64,000 nucleotides of DNA from Bactericera cockerelli (GCA_024516035.1 CM044967.1:1830383-1894382); one strand, 5' to 3'. Shown: positions 51,615 through 61,573, counted from the first letter of the stretch. Notes: generated by a model not told the origin, from the letters alone. Made by a program: numbers and translations.

Positions 51615-53394
51615 TATTGTGTCCACAATTGGCAGTGTTATTTTTCTACTCACAAAAAATGGACTTTCAAGTGAATCAGTGATTTCCCCTATTCACAAGA
51701 AAGGATCCACCGCTGACGTAAGTAATTACCGGCCTATTTCCCTCCTAAATTGTCTATCAAAGATCTTGGAAAAGATTGTGAACTATAGGTTCAATATCTA
51801 TCTAGAGGAAAACAAGCTACTTGTAGACCAACAGTTTGGTTTCAGGGCCGGACGATCGACAAGTGAGGCGGTTGCAAATTATCTAAATGATCTCGACAGT
51901 TCACTATCACGGAAAAATCACTCCATTGGGCTTTTTTGCGATCTTAGCAGGGCCTTTGAATGTGTTAACCCCCTCATTCTTTTGGAGAAACTACGGGTGC
52001 AATATGGTGTATCAGGGGTGGCGTTAAGTTGGTTCGAGTCATACCTTTTGAATCGAGTTTATAAAACGAAAATACCTAGTATTAAGAATGGAACCAAATT
52101 CTTTGCAATATCAGAACCAGAAAATGTTAATTTGGGCGTACCCACCGGATCCATATTGGGACCTCTCCTGTTTTTAATCTACGCTAATGACCTGATTTTT
52201 TGTTCTCCACCGGAAATTTCCAAGTTTACTTTATTTGCTGATGACACCAGCATCTTAGTTTCTGGTAAAGATCGATCTGAAGCTTTCATAAACCTTACTT
52301 CTGTCATCAACAAAATTCAGGGGTGGTTTTCAGCGAACAGGTTACACCTAAACTCAACCAAAACAAATTATATTTATTTCAACCCTACTGCCTTAAGCAA
52401 CTTAGTCCCCATAAATGAAGCTGGTTTAGTAATATCTCCCACAACGGAAGTGAAATTTTTGGGAATCGTGCTGGATAATAGATTGACGTGGCGATCACAC
52501 ATCGAAACTCTCCATAACAAACTCTCATCCGCCATTTTCGCCATTTCTTCTATCAGGAAAAATGTTGACTCCGGCCCTGCCTTGATAACATACCACTCCT
52601 ATTTTCACAGCCTACTAAGCTATGGCATTATCTACTGGGGCTTCTCCTCTAATGCCAAATCCATTTTTCTTTTGCAAAAGCGAGCTTTGCGCACAGTCTA
52701 CGGTCTTAGAAGATTTATTTCATGTAGAGACATTTTTAAAAGAGATGAAATCTTAACTTTGTACGGACAGCTGGCCCTGGACACATGTACTCTCATCCAT
52801 AAAGTTAAAGACACTCTCCAAAGACACAGTGATATTCACAGCTATAATACACGCAATAGGGACAATATTATTACCACCAAAGAAATAATTTTTAACAAGT
52901 CATATCTGGGCACAGGGATTAATATTTACAATAACTTACCTGAACACCTAAAACTATTGGGACAAAATACCTTTAAGTCCGCCCTGAAAACATTCCTTCT
53001 AAATGTATCACCGTACTCACTTGAAGAGCTGAGTGAGGCATTGAGACAAACAAGCTAGTTATCAATAAAACCATTTACTATTTATTTATCTTTATATATA
53101 TATATAATTTTATTTTATTTTATTTTTTTTTACTTTATTATTATTATTATTATTTTTTTTTTTTTTTTTTTTTTTTTTTTGAGAGAGAGAGAAATTTACA
53201 TTTTTATTTTCTTTCTTTCAGGTAGGTACACCTTTACAATTACTGAGTTGTCGCTTTAGTTATATTTTCTAGTTTTAGTTTTTTAATATTTATCATTTAA
53301 ACCTAATAATTATGTATTTTTATTTTATTATTGACTTTTGTACCACATGTCCATGTAACATTCTGTACAATAAATAAATAATTGAAAAAGTATC
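51615..53394 (+). mobile_element. LINE, 5'-truncated, Jockey-like
   Basis: Begins inside the reverse transcriptase, directly after repeat P, and ends in aataaataaataattgaaa-type sequence near 53394. The 3' untranslated part has poly-T/(TTA)n and a (GA)n run (53182-53191), perhaps later expansions. The endonuclease domain and first ORF are absent. Confidence 0.88.
51619..53058 (+). CDS. Reverse transcriptase, Jockey-type LINE, open frame of 479 residues
   Basis: Open from the truncation point to a normal stop. Visible motifs: SVISPIHKKG near residue 20, NYRPISLL (37), FGFRAGRST (73-81), motif A with catalytic Asp108 (GLFCDLSRAF), motif B GVPTGSILGPLLF (173-185), motif C FADD (206-209, bases 52234-52245) and a thumb with SLLSYGIIYWGFSS and LQKRALRTVYGL. 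In the family this enzyme performs target-primed reverse transcription after an endonuclease nick; the endonuclease is missing here. Oddities: motif B has Thr where most LINEs have Gln (VPQGS), and motif A has Glu where Asp is usual (AFD). The ATG start is arbitrary, since the frame comes in from the lost 5' part. Lack of stops points to a young insertion. Confidence 0.93.
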   Translation: MSTIGSVIFLLTKNGLSSESVISPIHKKGSTADVSNYRPISLLNCLSKILEKIVNYRFNIYLEENKLLVDQQFGFRAGRSTSEAVANYLNDLDSSLSRKNHSIGLFCDLSRAFECVNPLILLEKLRVQYGVSGVALSWFESYLLNRVYKTKIPSIKNGTKFFAISEPENVNLGVPTGSILGPLLFLIYANDLIFCSPPEISKFTLFADDTSILVSGKDRSEAFINLTSVINKIQGWFSANRLHLNSTKTNYIYFNPTALSNLVPINEAGLVISPTTEVKFLGIVLDNRLTWRSHIETLHNKLSSAIFAISSIRKNVDSGPALITYHSYFHSLLSYGIIYWGFSSNAKSIFLLQKRALRTVYGLRRFISCRDIFKRDEILTLYGQLALDTCTLIHKVKDTLQRHSDIHSYNTRNRDNIITTKEIIFNKSYLGTGINIYNNLPEHLKLLGQNTFKSALKTFLLNVSPYSLEELSEALRQTS

Positions 53395-53590
53395 CCTGCC
53401 TATATAATTAGAAGTTGAAAGAATATTCTAACAGGGATTTTGTCCAATGTAAATGGGAGATGGTGGCGCAAGAAGTGAACAGTAGAGGTTAGTATTTTTC
53501 AAAGGTTTCTTATTTATTTATTTTTCATGTAGGTAGACAATATCATCTTCATCGGATGACATGACGAACGAAACTGAACTAAAAAAGTTT
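53395..53590. other. No recognised gene
   Basis: Interior of the inverted-repeat element; unassigned. Confidence 0.4.
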
Positions 53591-53758
53591 CACCAATGTG
53601 CGCGGTCTAGTGAAATCCGTTTCGGGAAATTCGTTGCATGAAATGCGTTTCATGAAACGCGTTTCTTCAGTGTACGACCTGCCTGTCACTTCAATCAAAC
53701 GTCGTCCCACCTCTTTGACCAGAAGTTGTACGGATGCTTCCCACGGGATGAAAGTAAA

Positions 53759-53890
53759 CAGTAGAATCTCGCTAACTCGAGCGCCGGATAGTTTGATGAT
53801 CCCGCTCGAAAGAATTTTTCAGCCCTTGTTGAAATACGCTCCTTATTTTAAATCCTGATAATTCGAAACTCATCACGATAACTCGAAAGA
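53759..53890. mobile_element. Degraded pogo/Tigger-like end
   Basis: cagtagaatctcgctaactc then gatcccgctcgaaag and ataattcgaaactcatcacg, ataactcgaaag: the CTCG/CGAA words typical of pogo-type ends. Followed by a reverse SINE-A head scrap (tccggctggctttcgaaccc) at 53902. Confidence 0.45.
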
Positions 53891-54154
53891 AAGCTTCTGT
53901 TCCGGCTGGCTTTCGAACCCACGACCTCTGTAATCTCATATTTTATTATTTGGCCCTAAGCTGTAGTCTGGTTTTTTATGTTACCTTGGTTCTTAATTAG
54001 ATAGCTAGACCATAGTTTTACCTGAATGTATGGTCATCCAACGTTGGTAGGAATAGTCATCGAGCAGTCTACTTAATTAAGATGGATAAAAAATCAAGCA
54101 ATTCTAAAATGAAGGCCCTAACTTGTCCTCAGATACTATGTCCCGGCTGCGTCA

Positions 54155-54339
54155 AACAACTGAATATAAGAGAAACCTGGATTTAAAAGAACTGAATATA
54201 AGATAAACCTGGATGTAAGAGAACAATTTTTAGGTCAAATTTATCTTTAAATGAGGAGAAAATAACCTGTTGATAAGAAATCCCGGATATTAAAAAAAAA
54301 ACCTGGTTCCTTGTGATCTCATACATCCAGGTCCGACTG
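54155..54339. mobile_element. Pogo-like minisatellite element, copy 3, reverse
   Basis: aactgaatataagagaaacc and tggatttaaaagaactgaat repeat; the right end reads atacatccaggtccgactg, inverted relative to the 19.5 kb left end. Confidence 0.65.
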
Positions 54340-54724
54340 TTTAGTGTATATACAGTATACATGTGATTGATGGCAGTTCCATTTCGAAAAAAGTGACTCA
54401 ACGCAGTGCTTCCCATACCTGATAGGTGGAGGGGAGCAACGAAATAAAACTCTCGAGAACTGAAATTGCTGATGAAAACTGTGATTTACTCTCCGGACAC
54501 ACGATCACATGAGAGAAGAGGATCCTCCATGATTCATGATTCGCTGGTCGTGACCTGAGCCAATCCTGAGAGCAACACGACGAGGACCTAATGCTTGAGG
54601 ATCTGAAAGTCTCGGCGAGGAACTATCGGTGGACTGGGTTCTGGGTTCGACCCCCTGACGAAACATGAAATCAAAGGTTAGATCTTAAATTTACAAAGAA
54701 ACAGAAAAGTCCTATAACTCTGCG
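54340..54724. other. No recognised gene; tRNA-like piece near 54625-54660
   Basis: gaactatcggtggactgggt, tctgggttcgaccccc resembles a box A/box B head. Otherwise unassigned. Confidence 0.4.
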
Positions 54725-55045
54725 CTACCCACTAAGTCTGGCTGGGGGACTATAAACAGGGAGTAGACCAGCAGTCTGGCTGGGGGACTATAAACAGGGA
54801 GTAGACCAGTAGTCTGGCTGGGGGACTATGAACAGGAAGTAGACCAGCAGTCTGGCTGGGGGACTATAAACAGGGAGTAGACCAGCAGTCTGGCTGGGGG
54901 ACTAGAAGCGGGGAGTAGATCAGCATTGGCTTGGTTCTGGGGGCCCTTGTCAATTATTAGCCTCCTTGTAAAGACAGTGGTAGAAGTGCTGAGTCATTCT
55001 TCCACTGTCTGCCTACCATCGTTCACGATGACGCCACCCTATGAT
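54725..55045 (-). repeat. Repeat I with five 38-bp units, reverse
   Basis: Five copies of agtctggctgggggactata, aacagggagtagaccagc in a row, then ggcttggttctgggggccct, tgtcaattattagcctcctt and gatgacgccaccctatgatg. Same layout as 38236-38555 but with more units. Confidence 0.9.
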
Positions 55046-55154
55046 GAATTGAATTGAATTGAAATTTATTGTGATAATATACAATATTGTATGAACACAA
55101 TTCGTATTGTATACTTTGATGCTGATATGATGAAGTGTTTTGGAGCCTTTTTTA

Positions 55155-55368
55155 TTTTTTTCGTATCCATGAAACAGGAGCTACTGTAGCCGCTTGCGGT
55201 CTGTGTTGTAGCCTGCCCATCCCATCGTATGCCTCCCCTCTGATGGGCGAGGTATCCCTTACAAACAACTGTTGTCAAATTTAGAATACCAATTCATGTC
55301 GGTTCTGGGGATCGAAAGGTTTCACATGGCAAGCGATAGCCTTACCACTGAGCTGATCGTGCGCTAAG
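55155..55368 (-). mobile_element. SINE-E copy, reverse
   Basis: atgaaacaggagctactgta, ctcccctctgatgggcgagg, aggtatcccttacaaacaac, then the head gggatcgaaaggtttcacat, cttaccactgagctgatcgt. The central piece present at 33440-33490 is absent here. Confidence 0.75.
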
Positions 55369-55372
55369 TTTT

Positions 55373-55614
55373 CCTTTTCTTGTAACGTCGCTTTTAAGTG
55401 ATCACGAAGGAAATTTTACCCTCCATTCGCTGGAAACTCACAAACCAGTTACTCAAATAACCTCACCCAGCCTGAGTGGAACCGGGAATAACCAGCATCA
55501 CGAAGGTTCGAATTCCAATGGTTATCCATCCATAAGTTAACCTCGCTGGACGTTGCTTAACTTTCAGTGACAGATCAAGAACAGGTGTGTTCAAAGTGCC
55601 ATCGACGCTGGCTG
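55373..55614 (-). mobile_element. 5S rRNA-derived SINE, copy 2, with box C
   Basis: Read in reverse: cagccagcgtcgatggcact, ttgaacacacctgttcttga, gaaagttaagcaacgtccag (5S box A), then gaggttaacttatggatgga, taaccattggaa, which lines up with the 5S box C region. The shared central domain (ccactcaggctgggtgaggt) and the same 3' part as copy 1 follow. This copy keeps nearly the whole 5S head. Confidence 0.88.
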
Positions 55615-55667
55615 AAAGAAAGTATTTTTGTTAATGATATCTAATATTTAAAGTCATAGTCATCGAA

Positions 55668-56092
55668 CTCTGTTTAGCTCGATCGACAAGGCGGCGGTCT
55701 TGTGTCCAGAAGGTCACTGGTTCGAGTCACAAGTTCAGTGAAAAAGTTAATGTGGGTAGCTGGTACGATTCCCAGCGAGTGGGGGGTTAAACCCCCGTCC
55801 TGTCTACCTCAAGTCATGAATGAATGAATGATCATACGAGTTATTGCTTGATTGTTAATAACTTCAAGTGTAGGTATTTGAATTAAAAAAAAAGTCAGGA
55901 CGTTAAAACCAAATCAATGGACATGATTGGAGCCTAGACATTGAATCTGGGCGTCTATATAATCCTCTCACCACCGTGACTTAGGTATCTATACATATCT
56001 CACGGACACGGAATTATTATTATTATTAGTGAAAATTTAGCAACGTGAGTTTGACCAATTGTGATATCACGAAAGTGATTAACACAAAAAAA
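55668..56092 (+). mobile_element. SINE-B copy split by a retroposon
   Basis: Head at 55668-55744, body resumes at 56036 (tttagcaacgtgagtttgac, gatatcacgaaagtgattaa). The 8-bp repeat agtgaaaa at 55737-55744 and 56028-56035 marks the later insertion. Confidence 0.87.
55745..56027 (+). mobile_element. 5'-truncated SINE-D-like insertion
   Basis: Starts in the middle of the central domain (agttaatgtgggtagctggt), continues attcccagcgagtggggggt, then a different 3' part (gagcctagacattgaatctg) and (ATT)n. The loss of the tRNA head at the insertion point is 5' truncation during retroposition. Confidence 0.8.
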
Positions 56093-56422
56093 TTGAAATG
56101 AATTTATTGTCCATATTGGTGTCGACTGAGGATTCAGTCGTGCGAATGAGGTTTCTACGTACTGAGTTATTCAACAGGACGAGAGGTTTTACCCTCCACT
56201 CACTGGGACTCGCACCTCAGAATTTAACTTCCGATTTTATTTCTGTAGAAAAATAGTCGTCCATTTGAATGGCAATCATTTCAGGTCATCATTACAGTTA
56301 ACACAAAATATTATTATAAATAATTACTGGATTCTTTATGTTAGAGGTTTTGGGGCATTGCGGTCAGCAACCGTCTGCTTAAACCGCATGATAACCACTT
56401 TATAATTATTATTAAAAGATAT
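56093..56422. other. No recognised gene
   Basis: Unassigned. ttttaccctccactcactgg at 56188 resembles the SINE central/3' module in reverse. Confidence 0.4.
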
Positions 56423-56566
56423 AATATTTGTGTTAATCACAATCGTGATATCACAACTACTCAAACTCGCTTCAAAAAATCTACGCTCTAACCGGGACTT
56501 GAACCACCGACTTCCAGGTTGCAAGTCCGCCGCCTTATCGATCAAGTTTCTGAGGTCGGTGTATAA
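56423..56566 (-). mobile_element. SINE-B copy, reverse
   Basis: atatttgtgttaatcacaat, cgtgatatcacaactactca, accgggacttgaaccaccga, cttccaggttgcaagtccgc. Confidence 0.9.
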
Positions 56567-57126
56567 ATATTACTTTTAAAACTTACAGTCGTATTTATGA
56601 ACAGAGAATTTTGTCTGAGCAAGGTCTCAAGCAAGGTATTGGCCAATAATATTAAAGGAAATCATGCTTGAAACTTCGCTCTGACAGCGTTATTATTTTT
56701 ATTTTATTATTTTTTTTTAAGTTTATGGGTTAGACCCATTTTTTTACATAATAACACTTACAATTAAACATGAAGGCTAAAACACCTATGACTAGTATTA
56801 CATCTACATGAAAAAACTTATGACTTTAGTTTTCTGTTCACAAATACGGCTGTTAATATATTTTATTATTTGCCACTGAAGAGGAATGCTTATCATTATG
56901 TCCGCGACACTTGCTTAAATTTCTAACTGTATCACTTTGTAGCAAGTCTATCATTGCTGTGCACATCCAATCCAATCCTTCTGTAATGATATTCAATTAT
57001 TCATAAATTCGTCAGATTCTATTTCTGCATCTGATGCGATATTTGAAAGTATTTCCGATTATTCATTGGGATATATCCTCTTAGCCTTAGCCAGTCAATG
57101 AACTATCTTTCATTAGATTATACGCA
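56567..57126. other. No recognised gene
   Basis: Unassigned AT-rich DNA. Confidence 0.45.
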
Positions 57127-57930
57127 TAGGAGAGTGGGGAACAGTGAGACGGTTTTTTTTGTTCAAAATTTTTAAATTTATTTGAGACTTTAGAGAAACA
57201 AATAGATTTTAACAAACTATAAAAGATTAAGTAACTTTGTATTTCTTTTCACTTAGCATGGAATTTTTTGTACCGATTTTGAGTTATTTAAGTTTTACTG
57301 AGTGACTTCTAATGTCTCAGTGTACCCCTTAATAGGGGAACACTGAGACACGACATGGGGTACACTGAGACATGCTGTACTTCCTGTTAATCATATTGAA
57401 AATAAAATTAAGAAAATATGAAATTAAAAAACATATGAAAATAAACCTTAGCAAACAGTATGTAAAAAGCAGAAACCTAAATTTACCCATCAGATTATAA
57501 AAATGACATGGGGAACAGTGAGACACTAACAATGTCCGTCTCACTGTACCCCATGTGAACATGTCTCACCCTTCCCCACAAACGCTATTTTCATATTTAA
57601 TTTAATTTTATGAAATCAGAAAAATATATTTGCCTTGCTGTTTGTACAATCTTAGCCACAAAACATGTACAAAAAAATCACATTTTACTATTTCATCACA
57701 AACAAAAGAGGGTAAAATAAAAAAAATATTTTTTAGATAATGAAAAATTTACTTACCGACACGAAAAAGCACGATCATAAAATTTGAACTTCGAGAGTGA
57801 CCTCACCCCTTGAAATTTACAACTCAACTTAGCGCTGAGTGGAAACAAACATGGCTACCTCACTTTGGTATCCGTACCATGAGATGAGCTCATGATACGG
57901 ACTTTGTCTCACTGTTCCCCACACTCCCTT
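57127..57930. mobile_element. TIR element of about 800 bp (ggggaacagtgagac ends)
   Basis: Left end ggagagtggggaacagtgag; right end, reverse complement, gggagtgtggggaacagtga. TA borders are possible on both sides. Inside, gggaacactgagacacgaca, ggtacactgagacatg and ggggaacagtgagacactaa repeat the end motif in both orientations. No transposase. Confidence 0.78.
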
Positions 57931-58236
57931 ATTTATTATTTTTTTATGTACACTTTATTAATAGGACATAATATATACAACACAAATAATTAAAAAATAA
58001 AATAAAATACCTATAATAGGAGAAAAAAATAAAGAATAAATAAATACATAATAATATATGTCCTAACTAAAGGGCGGTGTTATTGCGTTTGGCAATCTCT
58101 TCCACCCAACCCTTGTGGTGTATGTCAACTTCTATGGTCATACACAGCACAGTGAAAGAGATAGTTTATATAAACATATGTCCTAACTTAAGTGCGGGAT
58201 TATTGCCTATGGCAATCTCTTCCACCCAACCCTTAT
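57931..58236 (-). repeat. AT-rich DNA with two repeat N copies, reverse
   Basis: tatgtcctaactaaagggcg at 58059 and tatgtcctaacttaagtgcg at 58176, each followed by gcaatctcttccacccaacc. The two copies form a direct duplication of about 117 bp. Confidence 0.7.
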
Positions 58237-58651
58237 GCACAGATTCGACTGTATTGGGAGTTCCAGGTTTATTCTGGGGCTCCTGGAGTATTGGTCTCTT
58301 ACGAGTATGAAGTACATAAGTAACGTCCTTCGGGAAGTACGGTCCCTGGGACAAGTTTTTTATATTTAAAAAAAAAATATAACATGAATAAAAAAAGTAA
58401 CGTTCTAATATAATATCAGAGCAATTGTACTTACTCTTCAATTATTATGATATATTTTTATTATTTGATTAGTTATCTTACCGTCATGTTAATCATTTTG
58501 TACACATTACTATATAATGTACATTACTACATTATATGTACATTCATACATTACTATTCCTCCGTTAGTTGGTAATTTAAAATAATTCTCGTCAATGTTT
58601 AATGAGATATTTTATTTTTTATTGAATAACCGCACTCGCATACACGTCTCC
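58237..58651. other. No recognised gene
   Basis: Unassigned. acattactatataatgtaca at 58504 is a small palindrome. Confidence 0.45.
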
Positions 58652-58789
58652 AGGCGCGGTCGGTGCTAAGGAGCTGCGGAACTGCAGCACCCCCAGTAAA
58701 AAAGAAAAAGAGAAGATTTTCTCAAGTCCTAGCTCGTACACAGTGAAAATCTTTACACATTTCTAGAATAATTAATGCATAATTATTAC

Positions 58790-58985
58790 TAGCCGTTTGC
58801 CCGTGCTTTGCAACGGGACTAAATTTCAAATTTACTAAGACATGGCAGTACTGCTGGACAGCAATGCCTTTTTGAACTTTTTATAATTTTTCTGGACAAA
58901 GCGATAATGGTTTTGGGGGGGGGTCAATTCTGAGACATTTTTCGCTATCTCTTACCGTTTTGGCTAAACAACTTCGGACAAACAA
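58790..58985 (+). mobile_element. Helitron-like fragment inside MITE J
   Basis: ctagccgtttgcccgtgctt, tgcaacgggactaaatttca, a pattern common at the start of nonautonomous arthropod elements; later cgctatctcttaccgttttg, gacaaacaaacaaacatagg. Confidence 0.4.
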
Positions 58986-59614
58986 ACAAACATAGGTAGG
59001 TAGTCCTTTTTTCTGTTTTATATATGTATAGAGATGATTGGCATGGTAAACAAACTAAAACTCTTTTAAAAAAACTAAAACGCTGAAAGATATGTGGCGG
59101 ACTGTATTGAAAGACACACTTCATATTATAAATAAACATCTATACACCTAATTTTTGAAGAATGAAAAAAAAAAAAACAGAAAAATAGAAAAAAACAACA
59201 ACAACAAGTAAAGATGGAATAACTAACTAGTTTGGTTTGTATACTCTGTTCTTTTGGCAACTCACATAAGGGGTATTTTTCTTTTGGATAATTTTTTTTC
59301 CAGGTTCGATATTTCCATTTTATTCCAAGGTCAACTTCACCACATTCGTGAAAGAAAAATGCGTTTCGGTACTTTTAAAGATAAACAATGGACTTCACTT
59401 ATAAAAGAACTGGAAGCAAGAATTTTCTACTTCCGTTTTGGTTAACCAAACTGGAAGAAGGAAAAGAAAAACTTTCCTCTTCCAAAAGAAAAATGACTTG
59501 CTTCCAGTTTTGTTCATTTTATTACAGTTTGGTTAACTTTGGTTAGAAAGAAAAATACGGCGTTAGTGAGCAGTACATTAATAACATATATATTAATCGT
59601 TCCCCCCCTTACTC
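58986..59614. other. Unassigned DNA inside MITE J
   Basis: No gene recognised; gaagcaagaattttctacttc and related words recur at 59410-59515. Confidence 0.4.
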
Positions 59615-59795
59615 TGTTTATACTGTTTATACTGATTAAAATAGAGAGGTTAGTTGATGGCATGGATATTCAGAACTATTTACCTGCTGATGAGAGCAAA
59701 GAAGCTCGAAACAGCTGTCCAGGTATGTTCTGATATTCTTGTACATACATCTAGTACAACTTCTCACTATTCTGTTTATACTGATTCTGTTTATA
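59615..59795 (+). repeat. Repeat G, longest copy
   Basis: tctgtttatactgtttatac, gaggttagttgatggcatgg, gaaacagctgtccaggtatg, ctagtacaacttctcactat, then tctgtttatactgatt again, so the same 15-20 bases border both ends as direct repeats. Confidence 0.8.
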
Positions 59796-60004
59796 CTGAT
59801 TACTGAAAGATCGTGGCAGCACCCCCAAAACATTCTCCCACGGCCGCCCCTGCAGTCTCCTTAATTCATTCGCATCCCATCTCCTATTACGTTTAATGAA
59901 AGAAAATCAATTTTCCCAACTGAACTCATATCATTGATAATTTTTATTTCATGTTAGCTTGTATCATTCATATCTCTAGATTGAACCGAACTCTCGTTAA
60001 ATAC

Positions 60005-60125
60005 CTACGTACATCAGTTCTGTTAAGATCGTTGAAGTTAAGTAACGTCAGGCGAGGATAAAACTTGATACATGACCAATTGACCATCCATATACGAACT
60101 ATTGTGATGCTGTCTGATCGCGGCT
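60005..60125 (+). mobile_element. 5S rRNA-derived SINE, copy 3, head only
   Basis: gttctgttaagatcgttgaa, gttaagtaacgtcaggcgag (box A side), then aaacttgatacatgaccaat (box C side) and ttgtgatgctg, where the central domain would start but breaks off. Confidence 0.7.
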
Positions 60126-60142
60126 TCGTCTCTTCCATCCAA

Positions 60143-60188
60143 GGGTTGGGTGGAAGAGATTGCCGCAGTCAATAAGCCCGTCCTTTAG
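60143..60188 (+). repeat. Repeat N fragment
   Basis: gggttgggtggaagagattg, ccgcagtcaataagcccgtc. Confidence 0.7.
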
Positions 60189-60336
60189 GACGGGCTGATA
60201 AACTTATGTCCTATCTAAAGTTAGGACATCAGTTTTAATTTCTCTTATCTCTTCTTTGCTTTATGTTAAATTTATATTCTCTCTGTCTTATGATTTATTT
60301 CGTCCTGTAAATATTGTATGTTTATTGTTCTAGATT

Positions 60337-60550
60337 TAGAAGTTGGTGGTTCAAGTCCCAAGTTCAGCAAACATTTAGAAATAATAATAAATACCCGGTG
60401 TACGGGAGTATATTTACGGGAATAGCCCTATTTACAATGTCAACAATAAAAATTTCAATAAATACAAAGATTAAAATAATAGTAGTAAAGCAAGTTTGAG
60501 TTGCATTGACACCACGAAAGTGATTAACACAATCTATGATAACTTAATGA
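60337..60550 (+). mobile_element. SINE-B copy with internal insertion
   Basis: gaagttggtggttcaagtcc, caagttcagcaaacatttag, then about 105 unrelated AT-rich bases, then taaagcaagtttgagttgca and accacgaaagtgattaacac. The first part of the head is lost. Confidence 0.75.
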
Positions 60551-61160
60551 TAACATTAACTTTATTCTCTTTTTTTTTGTTCTTGTTTGAATCTATTAAT
60601 TTTTCATTATAATTTCATTGTATTTTACTGTACATATTTTGTCTTACCTAATAGTATAGTATAGTATAGTATAGTAGTGCTTTATTTAGACTGTCGGCTC
60701 GAGACAGGAAGTCCCATTACGCTAACAGTTTTATCATAATAAAGCATATCATAATAATAATAATAATAATAGGCTGGGTGAGGTTCATGTGTGGATTTGT
60801 AGTTTTACATATCAACCTTGTATGCATTCTATGTACGTAGTAAAGAAATAGATTGAATAGACAGAGTCCCACATTCACAGAAACTGTGCCAGGAGTGCCA
60901 AGACAGTCAGAACGCTTTCAAAGTCAACTCTCCACAGATGAACGGAACTGACGTAGCGTTACGATGACCACAACCCAGAAACCAATAGAATATTTATACC
61001 TCTATATTTTTTTAATTTTCATAAATTAACGGGGTAAACCCATGTTTATTTGATATAAATATATAGTTAAGATACATAGAAATATAGAAAAATGCAATAA
61101 AATTGTTTGATCTTATAAATATGGGTATATCTTATGATTATAACAAATAAATTAATGAAT
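60551..61160. other. No recognised gene
   Basis: Unassigned; (AGTAT)n at 60650-60676 and (AAT)n at 60749-60770, followed by a scrap of the central domain (ggctgggtgaggttcatgtg). Confidence 0.45.
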
Positions 61161-61210
61161 ACAGTCAAACCTGGATAGTGGATCTGGATTCATACCTATA
61201 AGAGAAGAAT
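61161..61210 (+). mobile_element. Pogo-like element end
   Basis: acagtcaaacctggatagtg, gatctggattcatacctata, agagaag: same end type as 19544 and 54339. Confidence 0.5.
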
Positions 61211-61224
61211 TTCCATTTCAAATT

Positions 61225-61315
61225 TATAATAATAATGAAATTCTTTAGTGGAAAGTGGTAGAAATTCGCTTTATGGCTAACTTCCACTAAATAGTGTTAT
61301 TATTACAAATTCATT
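61225..61315 (+). mobile_element. SINE-C 3' fragments, degraded
   Basis: aataatgaaattctttagtg, gaaagtggtagaaattcgct, taacttccactaaatagtgt. Appears to mix both orientations. Confidence 0.5.
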
Positions 61316-61430
61316 TTTATCAGTATCAGTGTAAATCATTTTTATCAGTATCAGTGTAAAGTGAGAAGTTGTACTAGATGTACGTTATTATGTAGTGAGA
61401 AGTTATTATGTTATGAGTTAGACCATACAC

Positions 61431-61573
61431 ACAAACACACACACGGACCAATAGCTGAAACTTTGGATTTATACTTTGGGGACCCTAAAACGTGTTTTGA
61501 CACTGAAAACTGACTATCGAAAAATTTGTGTGATTCCATTATTTTTCTTTCTATAGGATAAGGAAAGTAAAAA
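61431..61573. mobile_element. Repeat K, diverged right end
   Basis: cacacacacggaccaatagc, tgaaactttggatttatact, tgggg, ending ttctataggataaggaaagt. Clearly older than copies 1 and 2. Confidence 0.7.

Larger units (their letters stand above)
50752..53692. mobile_element. Long inverted-repeat element enclosing a LINE
   Basis: Left end ggcgggtcgtacactgaaga, aacgcgtttca(c)gaaacgca; right end is the reverse complement (ggcaggtcgtacactgaaga, aacgcgtttca(t)gaaacgca). About 40 bases match almost perfectly. The ends contain their own short palindromes (gaaacgc/gcgtttc). TGT flanks both sides and may be the target duplication. The interior carries repeat P and a truncated LINE, so the 2.9-kb length is mostly secondary insertion. 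Confidence 0.8.
58652..59853 (+). mobile_element. hAT-like MITE (family J) split by about 1 kb
   Basis: Left part caggcgcggtcggtgctaag ... ataattattact to about 58789. The right end resumes near 59812 (cgtggcagcacccccaaaac, attctcccacggccgcccctg). Between them lie a Helitron-like scrap, unassigned DNA and a repeat G copy. Confidence 0.75.
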
